Part shown: positions 35,521-47,322 of the stretch, one piece after another
Position numbering within the stretch: position 1 is the first letter of the stretch
Layout of the letters: each line of letters opens with the position of its first letter
From: Timema cristinae
Lineage: Eukaryota > Arthropoda > Insecta > Phasmatodea > Timematidae
Assembly: GCA_039000515.1 (NCBI GenBank)
Contig: JBCFYV010002255.1
Coordinates: 24,797,963 to 24,861,962 of the forward strand
Length of the DNA stretch: 64,000 nucleotides
Reading direction: 5' to 3'
Translations under genes and position numbers: made by a program
Notes under the pieces: model-generated
The model's input: the letters and a program-made list of their open reading frames with translations, nothing else
Told to the model about the DNA's origin: nothing
The model's database searches: none

Positions 35521-35800
35521 ATATTTAAACATACATATTTTTATCAGAAACCGAGTAACACACTAAATTAAATACACAAACACTCCTAATATAATTTTAT
35601 GTTTCAATAGGATAGCGAGATAAAACCTTATGTAAATATATATTTTATCTATAGGAATGAATCCTTTTAAATTGATATCTCTCTCTCTTTATATATATAT
35701 ATATATAGGCACACACACACGCACACACACGTGCAAACGTAAAATTACATTATGATATTAAGAACTTTAAAGATCATTTACGCTTTAACTAAAGTCCATC

Positions 35801-35992
35801 ACATATCCCTATCTTGAGCTAATTATCCAGTCCACCTCATTACAACCTATCCCTATCTTGAGCTAATTATATCAAGTCCACCTTATTACACCCTATCACT
35901 ATTTTGAGATATTTTTATCCAGGCCACCTTATTAAACCCTATCCCTATCTTTAACTAGTTATATCCAGTCCACCTTATTACACCCTATCTCT
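35801..35992 (-). repeat. 45-46 bp minisatellite derived from LINE ORF2 3' codons
   Basis: Units start at TATCCCTATCTTGAG-like strings near 35804, 35849, 35894 and 35940, with a partial unit at 35986. On the minus strand each unit reads roughly GCNKVDWI.LAQDRDR, the usual last residues of insect LINE ORF2 proteins. Confidence 0.75.
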
Positions 35993-36430
35993 TTCAGATC
36001 AATTCTAATGTTATCATCCCATCAGTGGTTATATCTTCCCAATGTGTTTGCAAGCCAGTTCTCTGAACTCGGTTCTAGATTCTCCCATTCACACTGCATG
36101 ACCTACCCACTGTAATCTACGAGACTATATTATCTTAACAATATCGTGTGATGAGTACAGGGTATATAGCTCATCATTGTGTAACACTTTCCATTCCCCA
36201 GTAGCTTACATCTCTTTTTGAACAAAATATCTTATAATCTTGTTTAGGACACACTAAATATGTGTAGTGTTTCATGCGCATAAATCACAAAATTACTGTT
36301 ATATCTATTCTAAATTCTACGTTCATTGAAAGCAAGAGAGATGTCGACTACTTACTATTTGGCTAGTAGCATGTATTTCCCGACTGTACTATTTTCCTAA
36401 TTTACTTTCTAGTATTGTTATTTTAAATTA
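35993..36430 (-). pseudogene. LINE ORF2 C-terminal fragment
   Basis: With frame breaks and stops, the minus strand shows IYAHETLHI (for IYG.ETWTL), NDELYTLYSSHDIV, RLQWVGHAV, then ELACKHIGK and DLKEIG at the minisatellite border. This is the conserved C-terminal order of endonuclease/RT LINEs. Confidence 0.75.
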
Positions 36431-37014
36431 ATTTTTTTTCCTAAATGTCTAAACACATTAACCCTGTCAAATGATATGTTGTTTGAAAAATTACCACCAC
36501 CATTCTTAGGCCTCACTTAAAAAGCTTCAGAAAACATGTTAAAGATGAACAGCCATACTTATTTCCTCTCTGCAATGTACCATTCAAAGAGACTGGGAGG
36601 ATGTTGTTAAAAGGTTATCACTTCCTCTGTGAGCAGGGGGGGATCCGAAGGGGGCAATGGCAAAGAAAAGGGGGATTGAAGGGAGTCGTCACGAGAAGTT
36701 CTACCAAACAAACCTTTTTATGATCATCGGAGCTAAGATTTTTAATGAACGTCAGCATCTTGTGACGGGAAACTCTTTTTTTTTATAAGAGTTATAAGAC
36801 CAAGATATGTAGGGTTACGACATTTTTCAATCGGGCGTCAAAGACACCAGTAGTGATTCACTGCTTGGTGTAAGTATGTCTGACGTGAAGGATGTGCAAC
36901 GTAACAATTTTACTACTGCTTCTTTTTAACATAATTTATTTTATTGCGTCGTCAAGCTTGTAAGTTTGATTATATAGACACATAAATATCAAAACTATCA
37001 ATCGTGAAGTTATC
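36431..37014. other. Unassigned stretch
   Basis: Nothing recognised; a G-rich patch lies at 36630-36690. Confidence 0.4.
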
Positions 37015-37262
37015 TTTATCACTGCGTCTTACTACTTGTTCAGGCTATGCGTATATTTGACAATTGTTCTAATAGTTTAAGGATGAGCAAAGGAGAGTTT
37101 TAGAGGTAATATAGCGGAATTTGCTTGAAATGAGAGTGGGAAACCATTAAGGGAAAACCACCATTATTAGATTTCACCGGGTCCAAAACCCAATCTCTCC
37201 CTCATAAGCAGGCCAGTCTAATACGAGAGTGGCGTGTTATACCATTAGAACATCAAAGCGAG
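37015..37262 (-). mobile_element. SINE family B copy
   Basis: The plus strand starts with the reversed tail (CTTACTACTTGTTCAGGC), then the body (TGAGAGTGGGAAACCATT) and reversed head (AGGCCAGTCTAATACGAGAG). Confidence 0.75.
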
Positions 37263-37977
37263 TTTTTAGGGAGTTAGGATCTTTTTTTTATTTTTTTTTA
37301 TAAGTTTTGTTTGAGTAAAGATATAATGGCTTATTTAATTTAGAATTTCTGACGGCTTTCAAAATATATTAACGCCAATAATTATTTGTTGTGGTTGAAA
37401 GGGCCCCCATAAGTGTCAAAATGTATGTAGTTACAAACTTATCTGAGAAGTATGACTTTGAAAATGATATTTAACAATCCTGACTGGAATTTGAAAGATT
37501 TTGTAACCTATATTTTATCAATAATTTTCTTGAGATTTAAGTAATTTAAATATTTATGATATGCAACCAGTTTTGTAATATTTATTAATTTAAGTTATAC
37601 AATAAACTGCATATAATTAGATGGTGACTATATATCAGACTAGTATATAAATATTGTTTACCAATGATTGGTATGTCAAGGTTCGAATACTAACTTAATG
37701 TTCTGAGAGTGATTTATTTCCTATTTGTTTTCCCACACTTCCTCCAAGTAAATGTGGATACATTTACTCTAACCTTTACCTTATTCTTCCATACTACATT
37801 AGATTAAATAAAACTCGTTAAGTTTAAACAAATAATATATATAAGTTATATTTAATCACTTTTGTTGACATTACTTTCGTTATTTAAAAATCCTATAGTT
37901 TAAAGTGTGACAGTTCTAATTTTAGCTTGAAAAGTATGTATGGAAAGCCCATGAAAGTTAAATGACTTATTAATAAC
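37263..37977. other. No gene; degraded SINE-B relic
   Basis: 37640-37800 (plus) keeps GGTATGTCAAGGTTCGAATA and a CACTTCCTCCAAGTAAATGT body, a decayed SINE-B. Confidence 0.45.
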
Positions 37978-38170
37978 TATGTCTTCGTCATCATCATCAA
38001 CTGTTTCCAGCCTGCAGCCGGGTCAGTTTAGTAAAATGCCTCCTCCTTCCTCTATCTTTCCATCACTCTTCCTCCTTTAATTTATTCCATTCTTCTCCTC
38101 TCACTTAAACACTTTATGTTATCTGCTCCTCCATCTCTTTATTGGCCTCCTTTACGAACTTTATCCTACA
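37978..38170 (-). pseudogene. LINE 3' end fragment
   Basis: The reverse complement carries GGCATTTTACTAAACTGACC, CCGGCTGCAGGCTGGAAACA and a GATGATGATGA tail, the same terminus as 21900-22000. Confidence 0.6.
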
Positions 38171-38399
38171 TGCTTTATTTCCATAATTTTCTTTGATATA
38201 ATAACTATATATTTTTATTAATATATATTTATATTCATTATAAATATCTATTACTATATATAGTTATATTTATTATAATTATATATAATTATAATAAAGA
38301 TAACTGTATTTATAATATATATATTTATATATATATAATATGGTTAAAAACATTGTTCATAAAACTGAGAATAGATATTAATTTAAGGCCAAAAGTATT

Positions 38400-38646
38400 T
38401 TTAGCACCGCGTTTTACTACCTATATACGTTTACGTTTACGAACTAATTACCGAATAGGTTAGAAATAAGGAAGGTGTAGTTTAGAGAAAGTTTTCCCAC
38501 ATTTTCGTGGATAGAGAGTGGGAAAATATTTTAGGAAAAGCCACTTCAGTATACCTGACCGGGTTCAAAACATGATCTTCCTGTCTTCAGCAGGCCAGTC
38601 CAACACAAGAATGACGCCTTAGACCATTCGGCCATTGAGGTGGATG
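38400..38646 (-). mobile_element. SINE family B copy
   Basis: It has the reversed tail TAGCACCGCGTTTTACTACC, the body GAGAGTGGGAAAATATTTTA, and the reversed head ending CATTGAGGTGG. Confidence 0.8.
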
Positions 38647-39459
38647 GCCAAAAGCCACTTTTTTTTATTTGTAAAAGCCATTTTTCTTATATTTACAACC
38701 CTTAGCAAAACAAAGGCATAGACTAAGACTCTTTCTCTCAAAGCACGCATTTTAAATCAATTAATTTATATTGATAGTTTTAAATTAATATTTATATTTT
38801 CAAAATTCTGTTCTGGAGTAGCTATCACATTTTCATTTAAAAATTCATAGTTCGTTCACAATTCTTCCATTTTCCCCCTTTATTTAAAATACATATATAA
38901 AATAATACTACTTTCTAATAATTATTTTTAACAATTTTCTTGCTAGAGCTTAATATTGTCTAAAATAATAACTTTGTTAAAATATTAATTTGCTTCTTCT
39001 CGATAGAAGAGAGACTAAAATTTAGAAAAAGATTATTTCATGCATAAACATGATCCAAAATACAACGACGATCATTACCCACTTCAATTTAAATGCAAAC
39101 AAAAGGTTTGCCACTTTTAAGGGATGTTCTTTTCTACCCCTATCCTCTGATTGATTACCTCGGAATGGTGTTCTCATGTACCCATCCTGCGGAATGGAAG
39201 AACAGAAGCCCAAACTGATTTAGGTGATGCAAGTCGTTATTCCAGAGGAATATGTATAGAATATTCCATGTAAAACAGAGCTAACTACAATTTCTCTAAA
39301 TAAAAATTTTCTAGCTTAATTTTTTTTTAGCAATTCTCCTCTTTATTTAAATCAAAATAAAAATATTTAAAAATAAGAATAGTAACAAAGATATTTTATT
39401 TATTTCAACTCGTCTAAATACCTTTTTTCAGCTTGTGCGAAAAATAATTACGCCGGTGG
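38647..39459. other. AT-rich stretch, nothing recognised
   Basis: No supported features. Confidence 0.45.
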
Positions 39460-39810
39460 TAAAGGTATGAGGAAGGTCAAACTTTGCAGGAAATTTATCC
39501 CCATTTTCACGAAGAGAGAGTGGGAATTAATTTTGTAAAAATATTTTTCAATGCACCCGGCTTATATTCTAACACTAAACTCTCTAACACCGGCAAACAA
39601 GACTAAATGAGGTTGATATTATACCACGCTCTCACCAGAATGAAGAATAATAACACTACTATTAATAATAATAAAAACGGGTAAATCTGCCACCGATGGG
39701 GGGCATCGAGGTTCAAATCTTGGTCCTGTGTAGTGAGAGTGGTTTTACACTCTCTCTCTCCATGAAAATGCGGGTGAAATTCCTCTAAATTCAACCTTCG
39801 TCATCCCTTT
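39460..39810. repeat. Two degraded SINE-B fragments, head to tail
   Basis: 39460-39600 is a minus-strand fragment (GAGAGAGTGGGAATTAATTT). 39690-39810 is a plus-strand fragment (ATCGAGGTTCAAATCTTGG, AATGCGGGTGAAATTCCTCT). Confidence 0.6.
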
Positions 39811-39927
39811 CACATTTTTGTAGAGAGAATAAGTCCATTTCATACAACCAGAACGTGTTTTGAGTTGAAATAAATATGTATATGGGTCCTAATAGACTTT
39901 AGTAATTATATATTAACTATTAACTAA

Positions 39928-40154
39928 CCCCCTCGGTGGCGTAGTTGACTAACGCGCTTGTCGTGTTGAGCTTGACTGCTGAGACGGGGAGATCGAGGTT
40001 CGAATCTAGGTCGGGGAACTGGGGTGGTTTTTCCTAAATGGTTTTCCACTCTCCTCCACGCAAATGCGGGTTCACTTCCTCTAATTCAAATCCATTAACG
40101 TAATTAATACTTAAAGCGTATAACCCGAACGGGTAGTAAGACGCGGTGCTAAAA
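39928..40154 (+). mobile_element. SINE family B, full-length copy
   Basis: The head CCCCTCGGTGGCGTAGTTGA, B box GAGGTTCGAATCTAGG, and body with GGTTTTCCACTCTCC lead to the 36-bp tail at 40116-40151, identical to SINE-A at 43765-43800. The target duplication AACTATTAACTAA is perfect at 39915-39927 and 40155-40167. Confidence 0.93.
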
Positions 40155-40167
40155 AACTATTAACTAA

Positions 40168-40605
40168 GTTTAGATTAATTATTTTGACACATTTACAAAT
40201 ATTTTCAACTACACATTTATATCTATGTACACAAGTCACATGTAATATGAAAGTTTATAAATATTGACCCTGAAATATTAGAAATGGGAATGCAAATTGC
40301 ATTTTACTTTAGTATATTATTTATAAAAATATATTTTTAAGAATATTATTGTAATATTAGTGAGGTATACATGGTGCGATATCTGACAATAGTTCTATCA
40401 TGACATCGTCAGAAACTAACTAGATCTAGTACAGATTAGCAAATACCAGGTATCCTAAACTACCGTTTAAATGAATACAAATGGACGGTCAGGATGAACT
40501 AAAATGTAATTACTACTTTATTAATTTTACCTGAGCTTAATGTCAGAGGCTTTACACTAGATTGTAATAATATATTATTATTATATATTAATAATAATAA
40601 TAATA
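40168..40605. other. Spacer between inverted SINE-B copies
   Basis: AT-rich; TAA/TTA microsatellite near 40566-40605. Confidence 0.45.
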
Positions 40606-40838
40606 TTTAGCACCACGTCTTACTATCCGTTTGGGTTATACGCTTTAAGTACTAATTACGTAAATGGATTTAGGAATTGGGAAGGTTGAATTAGAGGAAG
40701 TGAACCCGCATTTGCGTGGAAGGAGAGTGGAAAACCCATCCCCTGTTCGCCCAACTGAGATTCGAACCTCGATCTCCCCGTCTCAGCAGTCGAGCTCAAC
40801 ACGACAAGGCGTTAGCCAACTACGACACCGAGGGGGTC
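40606..40838 (-). mobile_element. SINE family B, near full-length copy
   Basis: This is the reverse orientation of 39928-40154, with the same CGGTGTCGTAGTTGGCTAAC-type head (minus strand) and the tail palindrome altered (ATCCGTTTGGGT on the plus strand). Confidence 0.9.
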
Positions 40839-41259
40839 ACTAGAGAGTAATTATAAACAGATTTAAGATGACAAATTGCGTAAAATTTTCTCCACAGTAC
40901 GAATCATTATTTGGTAAGCCCAATCATTTTGTGGCTGTTTTGCATGGCCCATTAAAAAATTGAAAAATGAAACTAGAAAATGTTAAGTTTCATCAAAGAG
41001 TAATAACAAACATTAATAAATTAATTATTATAATAAAAATTACATAGAGAATCGGCATTGATGTAGAAATGATGTAGTTAAAATTAAATTCAATGAATCG
41101 CATTGAATAGCGTTTTCTGTAAATTTATAAATAACGTCGGGTGTAGGGGTAAAATCGATATGGGGAGGTTGAAAATGCTGAAAAAAATAAATTTCAGAAA
41201 TGACTCAAATTAGTTTTATAAAGGTTAGCTTAGTGCTGTTAACATTATATATATGACCT

Positions 41260-41480
41260 TCTTCGGTGGCTGCATGGTCTAAGGTGATATTCTTGCTATA
41301 TACTATTTCGCCAATGACAGGTAGCTTAGGTTTCGAATCCAGATCATGTATACTGAAGGTGGTCTACTTTCACGCAAATGTGGGTAAACTTCTTCTAAAT
41401 TTAACCTTACTCATTATTAAAACAATAGCGTGAATAGTACACATGAGTATAATTTGAACAGGTAATAAGAAACGTTGCTG
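41260..41480 (+). mobile_element. SINE family B, degraded copy
   Basis: The head CTTCGGTGGCTGCATGGTCT, the B box region GGTTTCGAATCC, and a decayed tail GAACAGGTAATAAGAAACGT. Confidence 0.75.
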
Positions 41481-41539
41481 AGAAATATTATAGCACTCTT
41501 AAAATAAATATTCAACAATTTAATATCTATGTACTTTAT

Positions 41540-41782
41540 TTTTATCACTACCTCTTCATACCCGTTCGATTCTACACCAATTATGATAATGGTTTTAGGG
41601 ATTAGGAAGGTTATATTTATAGGAATCGTACCCATATTTGTGTGAAGAAGGTGGAAAACTTTTTTTTTTTTTTTAAACTCACTACACCCGACTGAGATTC
41701 GAACCTTGATCGTCCCGTCATCAGCAATCTAGTTTACTGCGAAAGTAGTGTGTTAGAGCACGTGACCACCAACACGGGTTCT
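41540..41782 (-). mobile_element. SINE family B, degraded copy
   Basis: The reversed tail (CATACCCGTTCGATTCTAC), body, a T15 insertion near 41660, the reversed B box GAGATTCGAACCTTGATC, and head. Confidence 0.75.
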
Positions 41783-42470
41783 GTAAGAAATATTCCTATT
41801 TTATGTTTTAGCTTTATATAACTGAGCTGCAACAATAAAATAAAATAAGTTAACTAAATATATTACAGAGACATTTTGTCAATTTTGGAGGGAACTAAAT
41901 GATCCTAAATAAAACAATAAGGTTTTTTTTTTCAAAATAAGTGTTTTTCGTTTAATCAAAAGGTATATATCTTTATAAAAGCTAGGTTATAATATTTGGT
42001 TTAAATGTTAGTGATTTTTATAAAACTATAACTTATTATAAATCCTTTAAAATCTGTATTTGATTCATTAATCTATATTTATAATTATATATATATATAT
42101 ATCCACGTGTGTGTTGTGTGTGTTTGGCACCACTAAAGGGCATTACATATTTATTTACACATGGGCCCATAATATTCAATTTTATTGACTCGTGATTCAT
42201 GAAAATGTAATATTATGAACCTAGTATATAAATAAAGATTTTATTTTAGTGGTATTTTAAATGTTTATTAGGCCTATTTTAATGTAAACTAACAATAGTA
42301 ATATAATATTTATACTACAGATTAGGATGGATTATATTACCATTTTCATTATCTTTATATTCAACATTTGTGGACAGGATGATGATAAAATAAGAAACTA
42401 TAAAAAGCCCTTTCTTTTCGATACAAAATAAAAGATTATATTTCACACTCTCAATATCCCGGTGTTAAGG

Positions 42471-42514
<44 letters not shown>

Positions 42515-42855
42515 AGCAAATCCTTGCAAAACTTTCAATCTTCAACATACAACCTTCCCCTCATTTCCCCCAATTGATTTTATCTTTTGTTGGGTTATTG
42601 AAACCAAATATTCAGTGAAGTGTATACACACAAAGTAGCAAAAAGAGTTTACTTTCGGTAATTGATATAAAAATATTGTTAAATTTTTCTTTTAGCTTGG
42701 ATTTTAAACAAAAAATGAGTTTTAACATAAACTGAATATGCTATGTCAGAAATCAGTAAAAAAAAAAAAAATCCTATCCACTGATATTTCATTCATCGCT
42801 GTAGGCTTTGTATTAGTTTAGAAAAAGGGATGTTTACAACAGAAAAAATACATGG

Positions 42856-42929
<74 letters not shown>

Positions 42930-43520
42930 CTCCTTTAGTAATATATTGACACAACAGAGGTCATATGAACTTTAATAACCATAGCATTGTTTAGTGCACA
43001 TTTAATTAAATTATACCTCAATTTAAAATTAAATTTCAATACAATTACAGTAGTAAATTTTTATTCCATAAACTATCAAATAAATGTTAACTTTCGAGGG
43101 TGATTCTTAACTTTTAGCGTTATTGCACTCACCTAACCACAGCATAGCCAAACTAAAAATTGGATTCTCTATGTTAATATTTTTTAACACTCATTCAGTA
43201 AGTAGGCCAATGTAACATCTAAAACTGTAAAATAAAATATATCTATTCTTAATGAAACTATAAAAAGACATACAATGTTATAAATATTGATTTATGTATT
43301 TAATTATGTATTTATATTTAAACTGTTCCCAACTCAGGCTATTTGGTGTATTAATAAGTTTGAAAATTTTTCCTGTAAGCATGGAAAGGAAACAATACCC
43401 AGTTGAATCTATGTTTATATAAACAAGTAAAGAATAGAATATATTTAATTATTTTAAATTTGAACTAAAGCCTTGCGAGGTTGATAAGAGTGAAATTAAA
43501 GAGTAAATACTGTGTGTATG
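41783..43520. other. AT-rich stretch with TA microsatellites
   Basis: TA repeats lie at about 42472-42512 and 42858-42925. No gene recognised. Confidence 0.5.
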
Positions 43521-43533
43521 TACAATGATTGTA

Positions 43534-43822
43534 GGTGACCTGGTGGTCTAGGGGTAAGGTGTCAGACTTCTGTGCTGGCGGCCGGGGTTCAATCCTCGGT
43601 CCCGGCACAGATTTATCTGATTACCAAACCCTTCCTTCACCTCTGACAAGACATCTTGTGAATGTGGGGAATACCAGGCCACCACCGTGGTTCGGATCCC
43701 ACGTTAAACTGTAGTTCCTCCATTTCATCTCACAATCACCCTACCATTACACATTAGCGTAATTGCGTATAACCCGAACGGGTAGTAAGACGCGGTGCTA
43801 ATAATAATAATAATAATAATAA
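43534..43822 (+). mobile_element. SINE family A, full-length reference copy
   Basis: The head GGTGACCTGGTGGTCTAGGG includes an A-box-like GGTCTAGGGG, and B box GGGGTTCAATCCTCGG follows about 45 bases on. The body contains CACAGATTTATCTGATTACC and CATTTCATCTCACAATCACC. The tail is at 43765-43800, then TAA repeats. The target duplication TACAATGATTGTA is perfect at 43521-43533 and 43823-43835. Confidence 0.95.
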
Positions 43823-43835
43823 TACAATGATTGTA

Positions 43836-44532
43836 AGAGTTTAAGAATGTGGTAAACATGCAACCGATACGGGGGACGTACTCATTTACAAACAATTACG
43901 ATGAACAAAGGAGTACTTATTTCCTAAGAGTTTTAATTGTTGAATTCACCGGTTGTGCAAACTTAAAAGTGCCTTTTCTAAATTTATCAAATAAGCAACA
44001 CACTTATTTAATTGCAAAACGTAATAAAACATTACTACTCATTGTGAAAGACAAATATTTCCCACGATAGAGTTATATCTCTGGGAATAAAGTTAATCAC
44101 TAATACTCCAGGGATCCTAAACGAATATCCTTGTTACCGTTACAAGAAGAAACGTAATCCTACGCGAAATTCTATTTCATTCGTTCGTTTGTTCTTTTAA
44201 GTCAACGCTCTCATCCCCCAGTCGACCCTCTTTTTCTCCCTTCCCCTCTAACCATACGACTCTGTAAGGCGTCTCGGCGTCACGTGACAAGAAGGCGGAG
44301 AGAAACAGTTGAACGCCTAAATGAGTAGAGAGGTGAAAGAGATTGAAACCATAGACTGTTGCTACTTTAGATCCTCTTCCCTTCCACCGAACCATTCCGT
44401 TATCATTCACCGCTGCCAACTGCTACACGACACTGCTTTTTGCCTTTAGCGGCGCTCCATACGCACATAGGTTCGATAACGTACAGCTGAAGCTACTTAT
44501 CAAAAGGTGTCTACTAAAACCATCATATATAT
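43836..44532. other. No proven gene; CpG-containing patch
   Basis: 44180-44470 is GC-richer, with CACGTGAC and several CpGs. A minus-strand frame (44177-44419) lacks an ATG at its start and has no known domain. It could be a promoter or exon remnant. Confidence 0.35.
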
Positions 44533-44772
44533 TATTAGACGTATTGTGTAGATGGTAGGGTAATTGTGAGATGAAATGGAGGACCATAACGTGGGATCCG
44601 ATCCATGGTAGAGGCCTGGCATTCCACACATTCACAAGTTGTGATTAATACACGTCTTGTCAGAGGTGGAGGAAGGGTTTGGTAATCAGATAAATCTGTG
44701 CCGGGACCAAGGATTGAATCCCGGACCCCATCACAGAAGCCCGACACCTTACCCCTAGACCACCAGGTCACC
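44533..44772 (-). mobile_element. SINE family A, 3'-deleted copy
   Basis: The head at 44772 reads GGTGACCTGGTGGTCTAGGG (minus strand), with an intact B box region. The ACCCGAACGGGT tail is missing and the body ends abruptly near 44540. Confidence 0.88.
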
Positions 44773-45027
44773 GTTACTAATCTAACTAAAACTATGTATA
44801 ATATGGCGTATCACTTAATATACGATATTAAAGCTTTCTGATTATTTCTCAAATCCGATTACTGAAACATTAGCTAATGTTATTTACCATAGTAAAGATA
44901 GAAAATTTAAATTTTTCACCAAATATACAAACTAAAGTTACATTTAATATTAATTATGTACATTAATACATATTCCTAGCTATTATTCAAGTCTTAAACA
45001 GTTTTAATATTAATCTAATAAGATATT
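44773..45027. other. Unassigned stretch
   Basis: Nothing recognised. Confidence 0.4.
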
Positions 45028-45272
45028 TATTACCGCGTATTACTGTCTGTTCAGGTTATATATGATGTTTACTCTGACGGGGTAGGGATGAGGAAGGGTG
45101 CGTTTGAGGGGTAATCTACCCGCATTTCCCTCGGAAGGAGAGTGGGAAACCGTTTAGGGAAAATCATCCTTAGTATAACCGACTGTGGTTAGAACCCCGA
45201 TCTCCCACGCATCAGCAACCCAGTATTGTATGATAGTCATCCGTATAAAGTGCGGCCACCAAAGCGGGTGAC
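45028..45272 (-). mobile_element. SINE family B copy
   Basis: The reversed tail (CGCGTATTACTGTCTGTTCA), body GAGAGTGGGAAACCGTTTAG, and reversed head CGGCCACCAAAGCGGGTGAC. Confidence 0.8.
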
Positions 45273-47064
45273 TAAATATTTAAGTTGATGTAGAGATAAG
45301 AATTTTTTTAAATAAATAATTTACCTGGAACAATGTGGAGGTATAAGTAAAAAAAAAAAAAATTATTTCCACCCCTTCACACCACTAGGATTCGAATTCT
45401 AAAGTTGTCCTCAACGATAATCACTGAATTTTTTATTTTTTTATTTTTATGTTTGAAATACATAATTAAAAATAACAATAGCAAAATAAACACTATTGCA
45501 AATAACTTTTAAAATACTATATCAAATTAAAATAATAGTCAAATATAAATGGTCCAAGTTATTTAAATTAATATTCAGAGAAATATATAATTACTTACTA
45601 ATTTAAAAAAAAACGTGTTGATACTTTCGCAAAACTTAAAACAAAATATGATTTTTGTAAAATAAATAAAAGCAGAACAAGCTCTGACCTTTTAATTAAC
45701 TTCTTCATCCCTACCCTAATCGACTGGCTCATTTATAGTTTGCCTGTTTAATATGTTTTCAGGATAGACACCTAAAGGATAATTATATATAGTTTATTAT
45801 CAGTTATAGTCCATTCGCCACATGAGTGGTGGTAACTGACAGCAGACAAAAGCTACCAGATCTTCTCTAATGTATTCATTTGGCAAGCCATATTATCTAC
45901 TAAAAACATTTTTATTTTTTGGAACTTTTAGAAGCTAACCCTTTAACAAGTAATTTGTTTTAATTATGTTTTTTACCCTTTTTACATATTCTCCTAGTTG
46001 TCATCTACCACCACTTCTATGGTGAATTAACTCTATTATATAGATTATTGTATCTTAATATTTGGGTCCGCAATGTGTATAGTATATTATGTATTTGTAT
46101 GTGTATTAGTATATTTAACTACTCTATAATTTAATATCAATTTAAATATTATCAAATTATAAATATTTTTAAAAACCTCAAAGAAAGATACAGGGATATT
46201 TAGTCAAACCCCTTACCTGACTCATAGTTGAGAGCATTTAGACATTGATCATGACAAGATGATAAGTTCTGCCCCCTAAACTTCTTTGTGCTCCAAAATT
46301 AGATTAGATACGTTGCATAAGCTTGTAGTTTTCAGTAAGTTAGTTAATTTAATTATTTTAACCAAATGCACACACAGATACTAAACAAAATGATCAATTT
46401 GGTGCCATAAAAAATTATATAATTAATGACTAGTTTTATCTCAATTTTTTTTAAATTAATCGTTTAGTTAGATACGAAACATGAAAAAGTGAGTTTAAAA
46501 AATTACTCTCTCTTACACAACAAAATAAAACACACAACATGGTTTGCCCTTCCCTTTCATTTGTCTCTGTGTGAAATTTATGATCTACGTCCAAAAGTTC
46601 ATCAATCTACCACAATAAACGTCAATACACTGTGTAGTGTCGTTTTATTGATAGGTTTTTTTTACCGGCTCTTTTTATTTTTTTCAAAATGACAACACCT
46701 GTTCACTTCAGATTGACAGGGGTTCTATATATATAAAAAAACAGGTTTACAACCAAACCAAATAAAAACAGCTGAGTCCATGAAAATAAATGGATGTTTA
46801 TTCTGAAAAAAAACAAACTAACTCTTCGACAAGTTAATTAATGCACAAACCAGCATAAAATACTGCCATGAAGACACATTCTCATGTTTTATTTTACGTG
46901 TCCCAAGTCTTCTTCGTTGATATTTAAATGGTAGGGTCCCAGTCATATGATTACTCCATGGTATCATTATTACCTAAAATCGAGTTTAACTTATCCCTGA
47001 TGATTCATTCTACTCGTATGAGTATAAAGCCATTAAGATCTTCTTAATATCTCTGTTTTACATG
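45273..47064. other. AT-rich stretch, nothing recognised
   Basis: Includes an open frame (46489-46692) with no known domain. It forms the left flank of the piggyBac insertion. Confidence 0.45.
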
Positions 47065-47068
47065 TTAA

Positions 47069-47086
47069 CCTTTAAATGGTGAGGTG
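47069..47086 (+). repeat. piggyBac left terminal inverted repeat
   Basis: It starts with CC directly after TTAA. It pairs with 49677-49694. Confidence 0.9.
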
Positions 47087-47322
47087 GGGTCTAGGAGACC
47101 CCAGCAGCCCTTTAAATTTCTGTGAATCCCCTTCCCCTCATGCTAACATCTTGTCCTCACCTGACATTTCCTGTCTCAACATGCTCTCACTGTAACTCAC
47201 TTTTCCAGTCAGTTTCCTTCGTGTGTTTGGTCAGGAAAGACGTCTTGGGGTCCCACAGACCCCACCTCACTGCTAGTGTTCGGATTTTTTCAAATATAGT
47301 TTTTTCTAATATTCTGGTATAA

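Noticed and set aside
43534..43610. True tRNA gene in the SINE-A head
   Set aside because: The head is followed by the conserved SINE body, occurs in several copies and has target duplications.
44177..44419. 80-codon minus-strand frame as a gene
   Set aside because: The frame starts at TTG rather than ATG and shows no domain; kept only as a GC-richer patch.
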